DNA of 64,000 nucleotides from QVMG01 sp032073245 (GCA_032073245.1 DAMANX010000023.1:1-64000), one strand, 5' to 3'. Positions 1 through 9,331 are shown, numbered from the stretch's first letter. The notes: generated by a model from the sequence alone, not told the origin. Numbers and translations: made by a program.

Positions 1-15
1 AGTTCGGGCTTTTGC

Positions 16-55
16 AAAAAAAAAGAGGATGCGACAGTTTTGACACACCCTCTTT
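16..55 (-). terminator. Rho-independent terminator of the truncated surface-protein gene
   Basis: Read on the minus strand, a stem of about 10 pairs (AAAGAGG...CCTCTTT, interrupted by two mismatches) is followed by a run of nine T. It lies 25 bp past the stop codon at 80, so it should end that transcript. Confidence 0.7.
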
Positions 56-79
56 CAACATTTCTAAATCGACTCCTTA

Positions 80-3000
80 TTATTTAACAATAATCTTTTC
101 TACGGTACGGCGACCATTTTCAGCTGTGATCTGAAGTAGATATACGCCTGCTGTCTGATTCATTGGAAGCACCATTTTTGCGCTTTGGATTTGACCACTA
201 TAGACTTTTTGTCCATTCAGGCTAAATATTTCCAGAAGGGCACCTACATAACTTTCACCAATCTCATTACTTTCTATGCTTACACTACTATTCTGGTTTA
301 CAACAGTAGGATAAACGGTAACGGCAGATGCTTTTGTACGGTCATCAAAAGACATAGCACAGCTTTGATCATAACCTCCGGTTCTCTTATAAGCACGTAC
401 AAAATAGCTTCCCAATAATCCTTCTGGATCAGTGTAGTAGATTGATGTACCATAAACGCTTATCGGCTGACCGTCTTTATACCACTGGAAACGCTCATAA
501 CGATTATCAAGATTATGTACATACAATACATCGGTCCATTTGATCAATACAGTGAAACAGCTTGATACTGTCACCTCATCACTTTGATCCCAGCCGCAAT
601 CTCCATAAACTTCCACATAGTAAATGCCTTCATTATCTGTAGACATTGGGGCAGTATAGTCTTTAGATGTTGCTCCCGGTATCTTCTCTCCATTATGGAA
701 CCATTGATAAGTCAGGTTAATACCTTCTGCCTCTACAGATAAAGTAAAGTTATCACCCGCATTTTGTTGAGTTACAGACTGTGGTTGTTTTACAATCTTA
801 ACACCATCATTAATCACAATGCGGAAAGGATACATATCCAAATCTTCCGAACCTTTCTGACGAAGCACCAGGTAACCTGAATATGTTCCAGGCTTCACAT
901 TCTTAGGAATAGCTATCGATACTACATTATCTTTAGGCAAGTCCTTATAGGTTGTTACATCTTTAAAGCCTGCCGCCTTAGAAGCATCCGTGAAAGCAAC
1001 AGCATACATAAGAGGTTTATCTTTATATAACAGATCAAAAGCCACATTGAAGAATTCGTCAGTATAACATAATCCAGCTATCGGGCGAACAATAATCCAG
1101 GCATTCGGGTTAGGATCAGGATCAGGATCGGGTTCAGGTATAACCGGTGGCCATAGGTCGGGATCTGGATCAGGGTCAGGATCTGGGTCGGGATCTGGAT
1201 CAGGGTCAGGATTTGTATTCTTGGTTTTTATTGTTACAGTATGTGTACGGATCGTTTCACAATTCGTTGGCGATGCACCTGTAACCACATACCATATATC
1301 TACTGTTCCCGCTTGAACTCCGGTTACTATACCTGATTGGTCGACTGTTGCATAACTTGCGTCTTCACTATACCAATAGCCATCAGTTGTTACATTACCC
1401 AACTGGATAGTTTCACCTACAAAGACTTCAGAGCCTCCCGTAATATTAGATACCGAAGGATTCGGAACTATCGTAACAGTAGCTTCTTTGAGGTTAATAG
1501 GAAGACCGGAAAACTCATTTCCTGAAACCTCTTCTGATACACCGGTCAGGATATATACGGTTGAACTACCTGCTGTTGGCATCTCTTTCAGAAATGTAAT
1601 ACCATCAAGATCAACTTCATTGGCATCAATTTCTTCCGTGTTCTGGATTAATGGATTAGAATCCTTTATTTGATAAGTAACCTTCCACGGGCCTGTTCCT
1701 GTAAGTTTGATCTTTAAAGAACCATCATTGCCATCACAAACAGCGTTATTTTCTACAAATTCTACAGTCGGTCCTGATGTTGGATATTCATATACACCCA
1801 AATCAATCTTGCCACCATTTGCTTCATCATATATACGATCATGACCTGCTAAATCAGTTTCTGTTAGATCAAATCTAAAACCACTCTTATCACCTTTATC
1901 TATAACAGGGCTTCCAGGTAATAATCCATAACGAAGTGCTCCTACAATAGAATTATCCTCATCTTTAGCAAATCGAGGATTCAATAAATTGGTTCCATCT
2001 AAATTACTGTTTTTCGTTGGATTAGCACCTTCAATCAAGGTATTATAAGTATAATCATGATTCATCCCTGACTGATTCGGATTATTTAATGCTGTATTTC
2101 CCCATATTATGCTGTTATAAGTACGAGGTGTAAAACCTACAGCTCTTATACCACCTACATGATCACCTGCCTGATTATTTGCCACAGTAATATTTCTCAA
2201 ATAAGCATTTGCCCAATTGAGATCTATTCCTGCTGCCCAACCCACAGATGTATTCTCTGCTATTAATACATTTTGTAAAGTGGCATTCGCATAATTACTA
2301 GCATCATTACCTTGAATACTTATGGCTGCATTGTTCTCAAGAGTATGGTTATCCATAACTACAACATTTACCATAGTGAGATTACCAAGGTAAGATTCTA
2401 CCGCAGAACCGTTTTTAACGGAAGTATTCTGAGTGAACTTTCCACCATAAATAGTAGCAATAGAAGTATTATATAAACCTCCTCCCTGGGCATCTGAATA
2501 GTTGTTTACGAAATTAACGTCGGTGGTAGATAAAGTTCCATTGTTAAATATAGCACCACCTCCTTTATCACTCTTATTGTCTTCAAAAGTAACCTCCCCT
2601 TTTATAGTTACCGTACCTTCATTATTATAGATTGCACCTCCAAGGTTCTTACTACTGTTATTTTCAAATTTACTTTTTCCCCTAATGGTGACATTACCCT
2701 TATAATTAGAAATTGCTCCGGCTGCATCATCTGCAATAAGATTACTGAATGTTACATCTTCCAGATAGAGATCTGCTTTTATATTTGCACCATTCATATT
2801 TATAGCTCCACCCTGATAACTATTTGATTTATCGCCTTCGGTGGATGTAAACGAAGCATTTGTAATAGATACGGTTCCTGACTTAAAGAAAAGACTACCT
2901 CCAAACCATCCACCTTTATTATTTATAAAAGTGAGCGGATCCTTATCTTTCATATTTGCAGTAAGTTTAGAATTTTCTAATCCACTGAAATAAATAGCTC

Positions 3001-3649
3001 CACCAGTTTGATTTACTGAATTATTTACAAAAGATATATCGCCAGAAAGGTTTAAGAAAACATCTTTATTATCATTCGTAAGCTTTATCGCTCCTCCTTC
3101 AACGCCTTTGTTATCTACAAATTTTGTATTATAGATATCTGCTTTTGAATTACAAAAGATTCCACCACCACTATTTCCAGCACTATTGTCTGAAAACAAT
3201 ACCTCATCTGAATTATCACTTCCAATAGTCAGCAGTGTATTTGCTTTGCCTTGCAAGTGGATTGCACCACCACGATATCCTGCATATCCTTTTTCAAAAG
3301 AAATCCCCCCTTCTATCGTTAGTTCTGCAGTACTATAATTATGTAACACATAGATTGCACCACCATCAAATGATGTTGCTTTGTTATTAATGAATGTAGA
3401 GCCTTCCTTAATAGTCGCAACTATCTTTTCGCCTTTATTGCCTAAGTAGGCAGTCTCTAAATGAATGGCACCCCCAGAATAACCACCCACATTTTCTTTA
3501 AAATAACCTTTTGCTATAAAATCAATTTCATTAGCTTTCAAGCGAATAGCGCCGCCTCCTTGCGTATCTGTGATGTTCTTCTCAAAATAAGGCATATTAC
3601 CAGAGCCATCACCCACAATAACTTCGGCACTTACACCACTGACATCCAT
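80..3649 (-). CDS. 5'-truncated type IX-sorted beta-helix surface protein (probable pseudogene)
   Basis: A 1189-residue open frame. About the first 630 residues are repeats carrying GG[AG]I and FxxN motifs, as in polymorphic outer-membrane / right-handed beta-helix adhesins. Next come an Ig/BIG-like domain (about 740-800), a (Asp-Pro)n linker (about 811-848), an Ig-like domain (about 955-1030) and a type IX sorting tail (last 80 residues, ending EKIIVK). Such proteins are exported through Sec and then anchored at the surface by the type IX system. No signal peptide exists: the same repeat-type coding continues upstream of the first ATG to an in-frame TAA at 3764-3766 without another start. 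The barrel gene ending at 3796 lies only about 30 bp further up. I infer loss of the 5' end by recombination. An unexported product from the internal ATG is the alternative. Confidence 0.75.
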   Translation of the reverse strand: MDVSGVSAEVIVGDGSGNMPYFEKNITDTQGGGAIRLKANEIDFIAKGYFKENVGGYSGGAIHLETAYLGNKGEKIVATIKEGSTFINNKATSFDGGAIYVLHNYSTAELTIEGGISFEKGYAGYRGGAIHLQGKANTLLTIGSDNSDEVLFSDNSAGNSGGGIFCNSKADIYNTKFVDNKGVEGGAIKLTNDNKDVFLNLSGDISFVNNSVNQTGGAIYFSGLENSKLTANMKDKDPLTFINNKGGWFGGSLFFKSGTVSITNASFTSTEGDKSNSYQGGAINMNGANIKADLYLEDVTFSNLIADDAAGAISNYKGNVTIRGKSKFENNSSKNLGGAIYNNEGTVTIKGEVTFEDNKSDKGGGAIFNNGTLSTTDVNFVNNYSDAQGGGLYNTSIATIYGGKFTQNTSVKNGSAVESYLGNLTMVNVVVMDNHTLENNAAISIQGNDASNYANATLQNVLIAENTSVGWAAGIDLNWANAYLRNITVANNQAGDHVGGIRAVGFTPRTYNSIIWGNTALNNPNQSGMNHDYTYNTLIEGANPTKNSNLDGTNLLNPRFAKDEDNSIVGALRYGLLPGSPVIDKGDKSGFRFDLTETDLAGHDRIYDEANGGKIDLGVYEYPTSGPTVEFVENNAVCDGNDGSLKIKLTGTGPWKVTYQIKDSNPLIQNTEEIDANEVDLDGITFLKEMPTAGSSTVYILTGVSEEVSGNEFSGLPINLKEATVTIVPNPSVSNITGGSEVFVGETIQLGNVTTDGYWYSEDASYATVDQSGIVTGVQAGTVDIWYVVTGASPTNCETIRTHTVTIKTKNTNPDPDPDPDPDPDPDPDPDLWPPVIPEPDPDPDPNPNAWIIVRPIAGLCYTDEFFNVAFDLLYKDKPLMYAVAFTDASKAAGFKDVTTYKDLPKDNVVSIAIPKNVKPGTYSGYLVLRQKGSEDLDMYPFRIVINDGVKIVKQPQSVTQQNAGDNFTLSVEAEGINLTYQWFHNGEKIPGATSKDYTAPMSTDNEGIYYVEVYGDCGWDQSDEVTVSSCFTVLIKWTDVLYVHNLDNRYERFQWYKDGQPISVYGTSIYYTDPEGLLGSYFVRAYKRTGGYDQSCAMSFDDRTKASAVTVYPTVVNQNSSVSIESNEIGESYVGALLEIFSLNGQKVYSGQIQSAKMVLPMNQTAGVYLLQITAENGRRTVEKIIVK
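1113..1210 (-). repeat. Hexanucleotide repeat encoding an Asp-Pro linker
   Basis: Two runs of a GGATC[AT]/GGGTC[AG]-type hexamer, interrupted by about 30 bp, encode alternating Asp and Pro inside the surface protein. Slippage of a 6-bp unit would change linker length without shifting the frame. Confidence 0.8.
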
Positions 3650-3795
3650 AGATATTGTATGGTCATCAAGTTTATCTTTTCCTTCAATGCGAATTGCTCC
3701 TCCACCCCAATCATCGACTGTTGCGTGATTACTTTTAAATTCTACCGGATTATCATCATCTTCTTACCCTTTGATTTACTTGCCCTTATAATCTT

Positions 3796-4803
3796 CTATA
3801 GTTTAAAACGTAACGTAATCTTTCCACCAACAGAAATTAGCTTAATCTTATCAGTTGCGGTTGAATTGAGCATTCCATTATATGCAATACCTTTTCCGAT
3901 ATGATTATCGGCACCAGGGTGATAGGCTGAAGATGCGGTTAACAATTGGTTATTTCCTTTTTTCTTGATGTCATTAAAGCCATAATCTATATAACCACCT
4001 ATCATCAAATCTATTCCATTATTTAAAGCATACATAAAGCCTAATTCTGCAGTAGCTGCAATTCCCATCTTCAGTTTTGCTTTATCGTCCCAGCCAAGTG
4101 TACTATTTGGATCTGTGATTGTTCCATATCCATGTTGTGGAACAGGAGGATTCTCGGGTGATCCCATATCTGTAGGTATGCCATCATATTGGCCTGAAAC
4201 GTTGAATTGACTACCAGCACCATTTTGTATTTTGAACTTAGCTGAAGCAGGGAATTGAAGTTTGGCACCTAGGCCTCCATACATTCCCCAACGGGCAGAA
4301 TCACCAAAATAAGTCTGATAAGACAGCATTAAAGGTATTTCAACAAACCATACAGTTTGTTTCTCTTCCAGATTAGTCAAACGAGTACGTAGTTCAAAAT
4401 CAATCGGACGGCCAACTTCATCATTATCCACAAAGTCTCCTAATACGTAATAAGTATCTTCTGCCATGCTACCTTTCAGTTTTCCGACACTCGCATATTG
4501 AGACATGCCCACTCCGGTTGTTACCCCCCAATGATCATTAAAAAAATAACTATACTTTAGTTCAAATCCATAACCCAACTTTGAATTTCGGGTACCTTGT
4601 TCTCTCAATCCCTGAACATCATACTTTAATGCGGAAGAACCCACATTTCCCGAAATAGATAAATAAGACCCTTTTCTTTGTAAGGTATCTTGTTTTTCAG
4701 TATAGCCCTGTCTATTTGACCGATTAAAATTCTCTGATGTTCCTTGTGCAGTGCTAATCATTGCAATACATGCAAAAAAACTTAAGATAAATGCTTTTCT
4801 CAT
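3796..4803 (-). CDS. Outer-membrane beta-barrel protein (PorT-like family)
   Basis: A 335-residue protein with a clear Sec signal peptide (about residues 1-19, cut after a Ser-Thr-Ala-Gln stretch). Alternating aromatic/hydrophobic strands follow, such as the segment around YGFELKYSYFFNDHWG and a terminal strand ending LRFKL, typical of a small Bacteroidetes outer-membrane barrel. A Gly-rich central stretch resembles barrels that bind partners at the surface. It is the first gene ahead of the truncated adhesin on the same strand, separated from that open frame by about 30 bp, so the two could share a transcript. The function is not identifiable beyond membrane location. Confidence 0.75.
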   Translation of the reverse strand: MRKAFILSFFACIAMISTAQGTSENFNRSNRQGYTEKQDTLQRKGSYLSISGNVGSSALKYDVQGLREQGTRNSKLGYGFELKYSYFFNDHWGVTTGVGMSQYASVGKLKGSMAEDTYYVLGDFVDNDEVGRPIDFELRTRLTNLEEKQTVWFVEIPLMLSYQTYFGDSARWGMYGGLGAKLQFPASAKFKIQNGAGSQFNVSGQYDGIPTDMGSPENPPVPQHGYGTITDPNSTLGWDDKAKLKMGIAATAELGFMYALNNGIDLMIGGYIDYGFNDIKKKGNNQLLTASSAYHPGADNHIGKGIAYNGMLNSTATDKIKLISVGGKITLRFKL

Positions 4804-4804
4804 T

Positions 4805-4840
4805 ATTATATACGGTTAATTAATATTATATACGGTTAAT
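4805..4840. repeat. Two 16-bp direct repeats just before the barrel gene
   Basis: The sequence ATTATATACGGTTAAT occurs exactly twice, 20 bp apart, immediately upstream of the start codon at 4803. It could be a regulatory site in the leader or a simple duplication. Confidence 0.6.
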
Positions 4841-5275
4841 CAAAATAGCGCGTAAATCGGAGAGGTTTTATGAATACACAGCTAAAAAAATAAAGAATTC
4901 CACACCCCTCATATTTTCCGTACAAAAATACACAATAATAGCACAAAAACTACTCTCTTCTATTGATAATCATAAGATTGATAGGTTCGACCCTCTTACA
5001 ACCCGTCAAGATAGTTCATACTATATAAGTAAAATCAAATAGGAAGACTATGAATATCAATGGCTTTTTTCATAATTCACGTCCCACGGGCAGGCTAAAA
5101 TTATGAATTCAAACATCAAATGTTAATGATAGTTTTACCGATGAAAAATAAAGGGTGTAGCAAATTGGCGCTTACAATTCAAGGTTTGGAAAAAGAGAAT
5201 TAGGATAACCTTGGTTAATGCTGGTAATTAGTATTGAACTTAATTTATTACTTATGGACTGATAACAAGTAAAAT
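4841..5275. other. Intergenic region without recognisable gene
   Basis: AT-rich spacer between the barrel gene and the symporter 3' end. No open frame with coding character and no RNA gene was recognised. Confidence 0.5.
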
Positions 5276-5315
5276 ATCTAAGCTCTCCTCCCTTGAAAAG
5301 GAGGAAAGCTTAGAT
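5276..5315. repeat. Palindromic intergenic element
   Basis: An inverted repeat with arms ATCTAAGCT/AGCTTAGAT outside and TCCTCC/GGAGGA inside, around a short loop. It lies about 50 bp past the symporter stop and may act as its terminator. Its CTCC/GGAG core resembles the elements at 35011 and 51060. Confidence 0.6.
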
Positions 5316-5364
5316 AATACAAAGATGTGCGAGAGAAGAGTACCAAAGGGGATATTCCTTCTAT

Positions 5365-6921
5365 TTATATTTGACTCTTATCTCGTGTTACTAAACTTAC
5401 AACTACTATTGTCAATAAAGATAAAGGTAGAGCAAAAACAATAGGATCAATGGCAAACCATGGATATACGTCGATTAAAACATCTTTACCGAATAAAGCT
5501 TTACAGAGGCCTATGGGTGCAGCTTCTGCTTTATGCAAGAACACCATGCAGAATATACTGGCTAAACCTCCGACCCACAAACTGGCTAACGCGCCCTGAC
5601 GAGTTGCTCTTTTCCAATATAGTGCACAAAAATAAGCAGGAAGGAATGTTGCAGCACATACACCCATAAAAAGGGCTGTTCCTCTTGCAATAATATTGGC
5701 ACTTAAAACATAGCATATAATGTAGCTTAATATGATAGCACATAAAACACCGAAGCGTACTCCCATTGTTGAATTTACATCTTTTCTACGGCCCAGCTTC
5801 GGGAAGATATCCGCACCAAAAGCAGCACCCATCGTGTGAAATTGTGCACTTAAAGTAGACATACTGGCGGAAAGTATGCAGAGCATAAATACAGCTCCAA
5901 ACCAATCCGGCATTGCACGATCAATAAATAAAGGAATAATCTTATCCATATCATTTGTCATCTCAGCAGCAACCATACCATCCGTCTGCCAAAAGTATAG
6001 GTTAGACAAAGGGCCAATATGATAAATCGATCCTACCACAAAGAATATAAATATACAACCGATCAGCACCCCTCTATTTAACTGTTTAGTACTTTCTACT
6101 GTCATAAAACGAACCACCAATTGGGGCTGTGCTAAACATCCTATACCTACACCTAAGATTAGTGAGGTAACCAGAGAATACCATTGTGGAGATCCGGCAA
6201 CAGGCATAGAAGTCCAGCCTTGATGCCCTAACTCTTTAAAACGTTCTGGTACCTGAGGAGCTAATGCTGTTAATTCGCTGTTTGCCTCCGTAAAGCCCAT
6301 ACCCATAAAATGATAGAACCAGAAAAGCATAAAGGCCATACAGCCAAACATTATTAATGCTTGTAGTGCATCAGTATACATAACTCCTTTTATACCTCCT
6401 GATATTACATACGCTGCCACAATCAATGTAAATATCAACAAAGCCAAATCCAAATCTATCTGGAATATCTGTTCAATAAAAACAGCCCCGCCTTTCATTA
6501 CGACAGCAGCATACAGCGGCATACCAATAAAAATAATAGCTGCGATAAAGATCTGAATAGTTCGCGATTTATAATGTAATCCTAATAATTGCGAAAAGGT
6601 TCGGGCATTATGCTGTGCACCCAACTTACGTGTTCTACGTCCGAAAAAGATAAAAGCGATAATTACCCCCATCAACATATTCAGCATACAGAGCCATTGG
6701 ATTCCCATCCCGAAAGTTGCAGAATATCCTCCAAAACCGACAATAGCAGAAGCAGAGATAAAAGTTGCCCCATAGGAAAGGGCCATGATAATAGGATTTG
6801 TTTTACTTCCTCCCAAAAGAAAATCGCTTGCATTCTTTGTCCTTTTATAACCTATATAGCCGAGCAATGCAATCACGAACATATAAATGAGAACAATAAT
6901 ACCAAGAAGAAGATTATTCAT
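5365..6921 (-). CDS. Sodium:solute symporter (SSS family)
   Basis: A 518-residue polytopic inner-membrane protein with about 13 hydrophobic segments. It has the family-type N-terminal stretch with a Ser-Asp-Phe-Leu-Leu-Gly-Gly motif (around residues 32-38) and a conserved segment near SYGATFISASAIVGFGG (about 49-65). Members use the Na+ gradient to import small solutes such as proline, pantothenate or carboxylates; the substrate cannot be read from the sequence. The start codon overlaps the stop of the small upstream gene (ATGA), indicating translational coupling. The neighbours are an ACT-domain protein and phenylacetate-CoA ligase, so an aromatic or organic acid is a plausible but unproven substrate. 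Confidence 0.85.
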   Translation of the reverse strand: MNNLLLGIIVLIYMFVIALLGYIGYKRTKNASDFLLGGSKTNPIIMALSYGATFISASAIVGFGGYSATFGMGIQWLCMLNMLMGVIIAFIFFGRRTRKLGAQHNARTFSQLLGLHYKSRTIQIFIAAIIFIGMPLYAAVVMKGGAVFIEQIFQIDLDLALLIFTLIVAAYVISGGIKGVMYTDALQALIMFGCMAFMLFWFYHFMGMGFTEANSELTALAPQVPERFKELGHQGWTSMPVAGSPQWYSLVTSLILGVGIGCLAQPQLVVRFMTVESTKQLNRGVLIGCIFIFFVVGSIYHIGPLSNLYFWQTDGMVAAEMTNDMDKIIPLFIDRAMPDWFGAVFMLCILSASMSTLSAQFHTMGAAFGADIFPKLGRRKDVNSTMGVRFGVLCAIILSYIICYVLSANIIARGTALFMGVCAATFLPAYFCALYWKRATRQGALASLWVGGLASIFCMVFLHKAEAAPIGLCKALFGKDVLIDVYPWFAIDPIVFALPLSLLTIVVVSLVTRDKSQI

Positions 6922-7058
6922 GATTTAGGCTCTTTAGGGTTATCACTATCTTTATCTTCCTTATTCCAATGGCTTATTCCAAACCAAATAGAAAACACAA
7001 CACAACCTATAGCCATGATATAAGCAATGTAGATACCGGGGTCGTTAATGCCAAACAT
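6918..7058 (-). CDS. Small accessory protein of the SSS symporter (46 aa)
   Basis: A 46-codon open frame beginning MFGINDPGIYIAY, with a single membrane segment (about residues 8-28) and a Trp-Asn-Lys motif before a charged tail. Its stop overlaps the symporter start by four bases (ATGA). Short one-span proteins with a Gly-x-x-Asp-Pro N-terminus and an Asn-Trp-Asn-Lys-like end are known partners encoded just before many SSS symporters, and this one matches in position, topology and motifs. It probably assists folding or assembly of the transporter; that role is inferred from the family. Confidence 0.75.
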   Translation of the reverse strand: MFGINDPGIYIAYIMAIGCVVFSIWFGISHWNKEDKDSDNPKEPKS

Positions 7059-7059
7059 A

Positions 7060-7157
7060 AGTATATAATGATTAATTATTAATTGTTAATAGTTAATTAT
7101 AAGATATAAAATACAGCCATAGGGCTTATAATCTACAATTTATAATTAACAATTATA
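7060..7157. repeat. AT-rich spacer of the TTAATTGTTAAT type
   Basis: The spacer consists of overlapping TTAAT/ATTAA words, ending in an arrangement around ACAATTTATAATTAACAATT. Similar spacers separate other co-directional genes here (7584-7666, 13148-13219, 29519-29604, 30550-30636, 43952-44070). Confidence 0.55.
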
Positions 7158-7583
7158 TTACAGGTTGATCAGGTCGCTTTCACAGATATATTCGAGATTT
7201 TGACGGCGAATTACTTCCCGTGCAGTTTCCCTGTTATTTGTACGAAGAATAAGGATTGTTCTTTCCTCTACTGAAAAACAATACATATATTCGATACTCA
7301 AACCTGCTTTTGTAAAATGACCGAGTGCCTCAGCAAAGCTTCCGGCACAGGATGCTGTGACTATGGCCAAAACATCTGTTAGATTGACACTGACATTATT
7401 CTCTTTGAAAATCTTATATGCTTTCTGCGGATCGCTCACAATCATACGCATAATACCAAACTCCGAAGTATCCGCAATCGTTGCTGCAATAATCCGGATA
7501 TTCTCTTCTGCCAGTAAAGCTAATAATTCATTCAGCTTTCCGTACTTGTTCTCGAGGAAGATAGAAATTTGATGGACTGTCAT
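7158..7583 (-). CDS. Tandem ACT-domain protein
   Basis: A 141-residue protein formed by two ACT folds (about residues 1-68 and 70-141), with no enzymatic domain. The N-terminal beta-strand/helix pattern (HQISIFLENKYGKLNELLAL) and the acidic Asp-Thr-Ser-Glu turn are typical. ACT domains bind amino acids and regulate metabolic enzymes. It sits 83 bp behind phenylacetate-CoA ligase on the same strand, an association common in anaerobes that ferment aromatic amino acids, so it probably senses an amino acid for that pathway. No DNA-binding part is present. Confidence 0.85.
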   Translation of the reverse strand: MTVHQISIFLENKYGKLNELLALLAEENIRIIAATIADTSEFGIMRMIVSDPQKAYKIFKENNVSVNLTDVLAIVTASCAGSFAEALGHFTKAGLSIEYMYCFSVEERTILILRTNNRETAREVIRRQNLEYICESDLINL

Positions 7584-7666
7584 ATTTTTAGATATTAACG
7601 ATGAATGATTAACGGTTAACGATTAATGATTAGAAATAACTTACGTTAATCGCTAATTGTTAGCTA

Positions 7667-8965
7667 TTATAATTTACGTAGGTCTTTCACCCGGACAGCC
7701 TTGCCTTCCTGCACAGGCAGGGAACCTTTAGCAACCAGTTTAAGACGGGGTGTGAGTAACAACTCGTCTTTCAATTGACGAGTGATATCCTTTGTTAAGC
7801 GTTGTAATACAGAATAATCATCTGTAAACAGGTCACTTAACTCCACTTCTATTAGCATTTCGTCACTATTTCCTATTGTTTCCAAGGTAATTAGGTAGTT
7901 TCCTCCTAATTCTTTGAATTGCATTAAGATGGTCTCAATCTGTATAGGGAAAAGATTTACCCCTTTGAGGATAATCATATCATCACTACGTCCTTTGAAA
8001 CGGGCAATGCGCTTATGCGTACGTCCGCAAGCACATTCTCCGGGAATAATACAGGTCAAGTCACGCGTACGATAACGGATCAATGGCATAGCTTCACGGT
8101 TGATAGTGGTAAGAATCAACTCTCCCACTTCCCCATCAGGCAACGGTTGAAGAGTTTCAGGGTCAACAATTTCTACTATCACATAATCCTCCCATATATG
8201 AAGGCCGTTCTGCTCTGTACACTCAAAAGCTACTCCAGGCCCATTCATTTCCGACATTCCAAAACAATTGTAAGCTTTTACACCCAACAATTGCTCAATA
8301 CGTAAACGTTGTTCTTCCGAATGAGGTTCTGCGCCTATGCAAATCGTTTTTAGTTGTGTATCTTTTCGTGGATCCAAACCGACCTCATACATACCTTCAG
8401 CAAGGCGGGTAGCGTAGCTTGGAATAATATGCAGGCAAGTTGTACCAAAATCTGTTATAAATTTAATCTGTCTCTTTGTATTACCTGCTGCTGCCGGAAC
8501 AGTTAGTGCACCCAGTTTTTCAGCACCATACTGAAAGCCCAAACCTCCGGTGAACATACCATATCCTGAAGTATTCTGAAAGACATCCGTATCACGCAAT
8601 CCGACCATGTACATACAACGGGCCACCTGATTGGCCCATTCGTCCAAATCCTTAGCCGAATGAAGGACAACTGTAGGATTACCCGTTGTTCCGCTGGAAG
8701 AATGCAACCGCACACATTCTTTTAAAGGAATGGCTGCCATTCCAAAAGGATAGTTATTTCGCAGATCATCTTTCGTTGTAAATGGAAGTTTACTTAAGTC
8801 ATCTATTGAACGAATGGTTTCCGGAGTGATCCCTTTTTCTTCAAAAACTTTATGATAGAATGGAGAGTGATCTGCTAATGCAATAGTTTGTTTCAATCGC
8901 TCCACTTGTAGTTTTTCCAGACCATCCCGACCCATTGTCTCAATGTCTTTCTGCCAATACAACAT
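7667..8965 (-). CDS. paaK: Phenylacetate-CoA ligase
   Basis: A 432-residue adenylate-forming enzyme: acyl acid + ATP + CoA gives acyl-CoA + AMP + PPi. The phosphate-binding loop SSSGTTGNPTVV is near residues 88-100. The N-terminal YWQKDIETM motif and the Tyr-Arg-Thr-Arg-Asp segment (about 300) are typical of PaaK, and the length is normal (about 430). In gut Bacteroidales the enzyme usually works with indolepyruvate oxidoreductase to make or use aryl-acetyl-CoA; no oxidoreductase genes are in view. Its own promoter box lies about 45 bp upstream. The ACT protein and symporter follow on the same strand. Confidence 0.9.
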   Translation of the reverse strand: MLYWQKDIETMGRDGLEKLQVERLKQTIALADHSPFYHKVFEEKGITPETIRSIDDLSKLPFTTKDDLRNNYPFGMAAIPLKECVRLHSSSGTTGNPTVVLHSAKDLDEWANQVARCMYMVGLRDTDVFQNTSGYGMFTGGLGFQYGAEKLGALTVPAAAGNTKRQIKFITDFGTTCLHIIPSYATRLAEGMYEVGLDPRKDTQLKTICIGAEPHSEEQRLRIEQLLGVKAYNCFGMSEMNGPGVAFECTEQNGLHIWEDYVIVEIVDPETLQPLPDGEVGELILTTINREAMPLIRYRTRDLTCIIPGECACGRTHKRIARFKGRSDDMIILKGVNLFPIQIETILMQFKELGGNYLITLETIGNSDEMLIEVELSDLFTDDYSVLQRLTKDITRQLKDELLLTPRLKLVAKGSLPVQEGKAVRVKDLRKL

Positions 8966-9009
8966 AGTCCCTTAGTATTATTATGTGTGAAATATTTGCT
9001 TTTCGACTG

Positions 9010-9017
9010 CAAATGTA
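9010..9017 (-). promoter_or_regulatory. Promoter -7 box of paaK
   Basis: TACATTTG on the minus strand matches the Bacteroidetes TAnnTTTG box and lies 45 bp before the paaK start. No convincing -33 element was found. Confidence 0.5.
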
Positions 9018-9110
9018 TCGTTTATTTTACTAAAAGCCTCTTTTTTGTTGCAAAATATAACTACTATGGTGTGAGTTCTGTCCTCTTAGTTTTATAGTTA
9101 ATAACCATAG

Positions 9111-9322
9111 GTCCGTCCGGAAAGGACAAAAAGCCCTGAATGGGGCGTTCTAATTTAGCCCCAGGTAAATGCCCTGAAAGGGTATGCCACCTGGGGTTTA
9201 CGGATACACATAACAACGGCGTGCTGAAAGTACAACATAATAATTATGTTGTACTTTCAGCACGCCAACTACTATTCCTCATTTAGCCCCATTCAGGGCT
9301 TTTTGTCCTTTCCGGACGGACC
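9111..9322. repeat. 212-bp nested inverted-repeat element
   Basis: Outer arms of 37 bp (9111-9147 and 9286-9322) are perfect inverted copies. Inside is a perfect 22-bp hairpin with a 4-base loop (9219-9240 / 9245-9266) and a weaker stem CCCCAGGT/ACCTGGGG (9160-9167 / 9190-9197). It fills the spacer between paaK and the porin-like gene. A short relative with the AGCCCTGA/TCAGGGCT core is at 26295. No transposase is encoded, so it is either a non-autonomous mobile palindrome or a REP-like element. Confidence 0.85.
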
Positions 9323-9331
9323 TGCGGTCAT

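Noticed and set aside
9111..9322. Insertion sequence
   Set aside because: The 212-bp element has no room for a transposase and encodes none.
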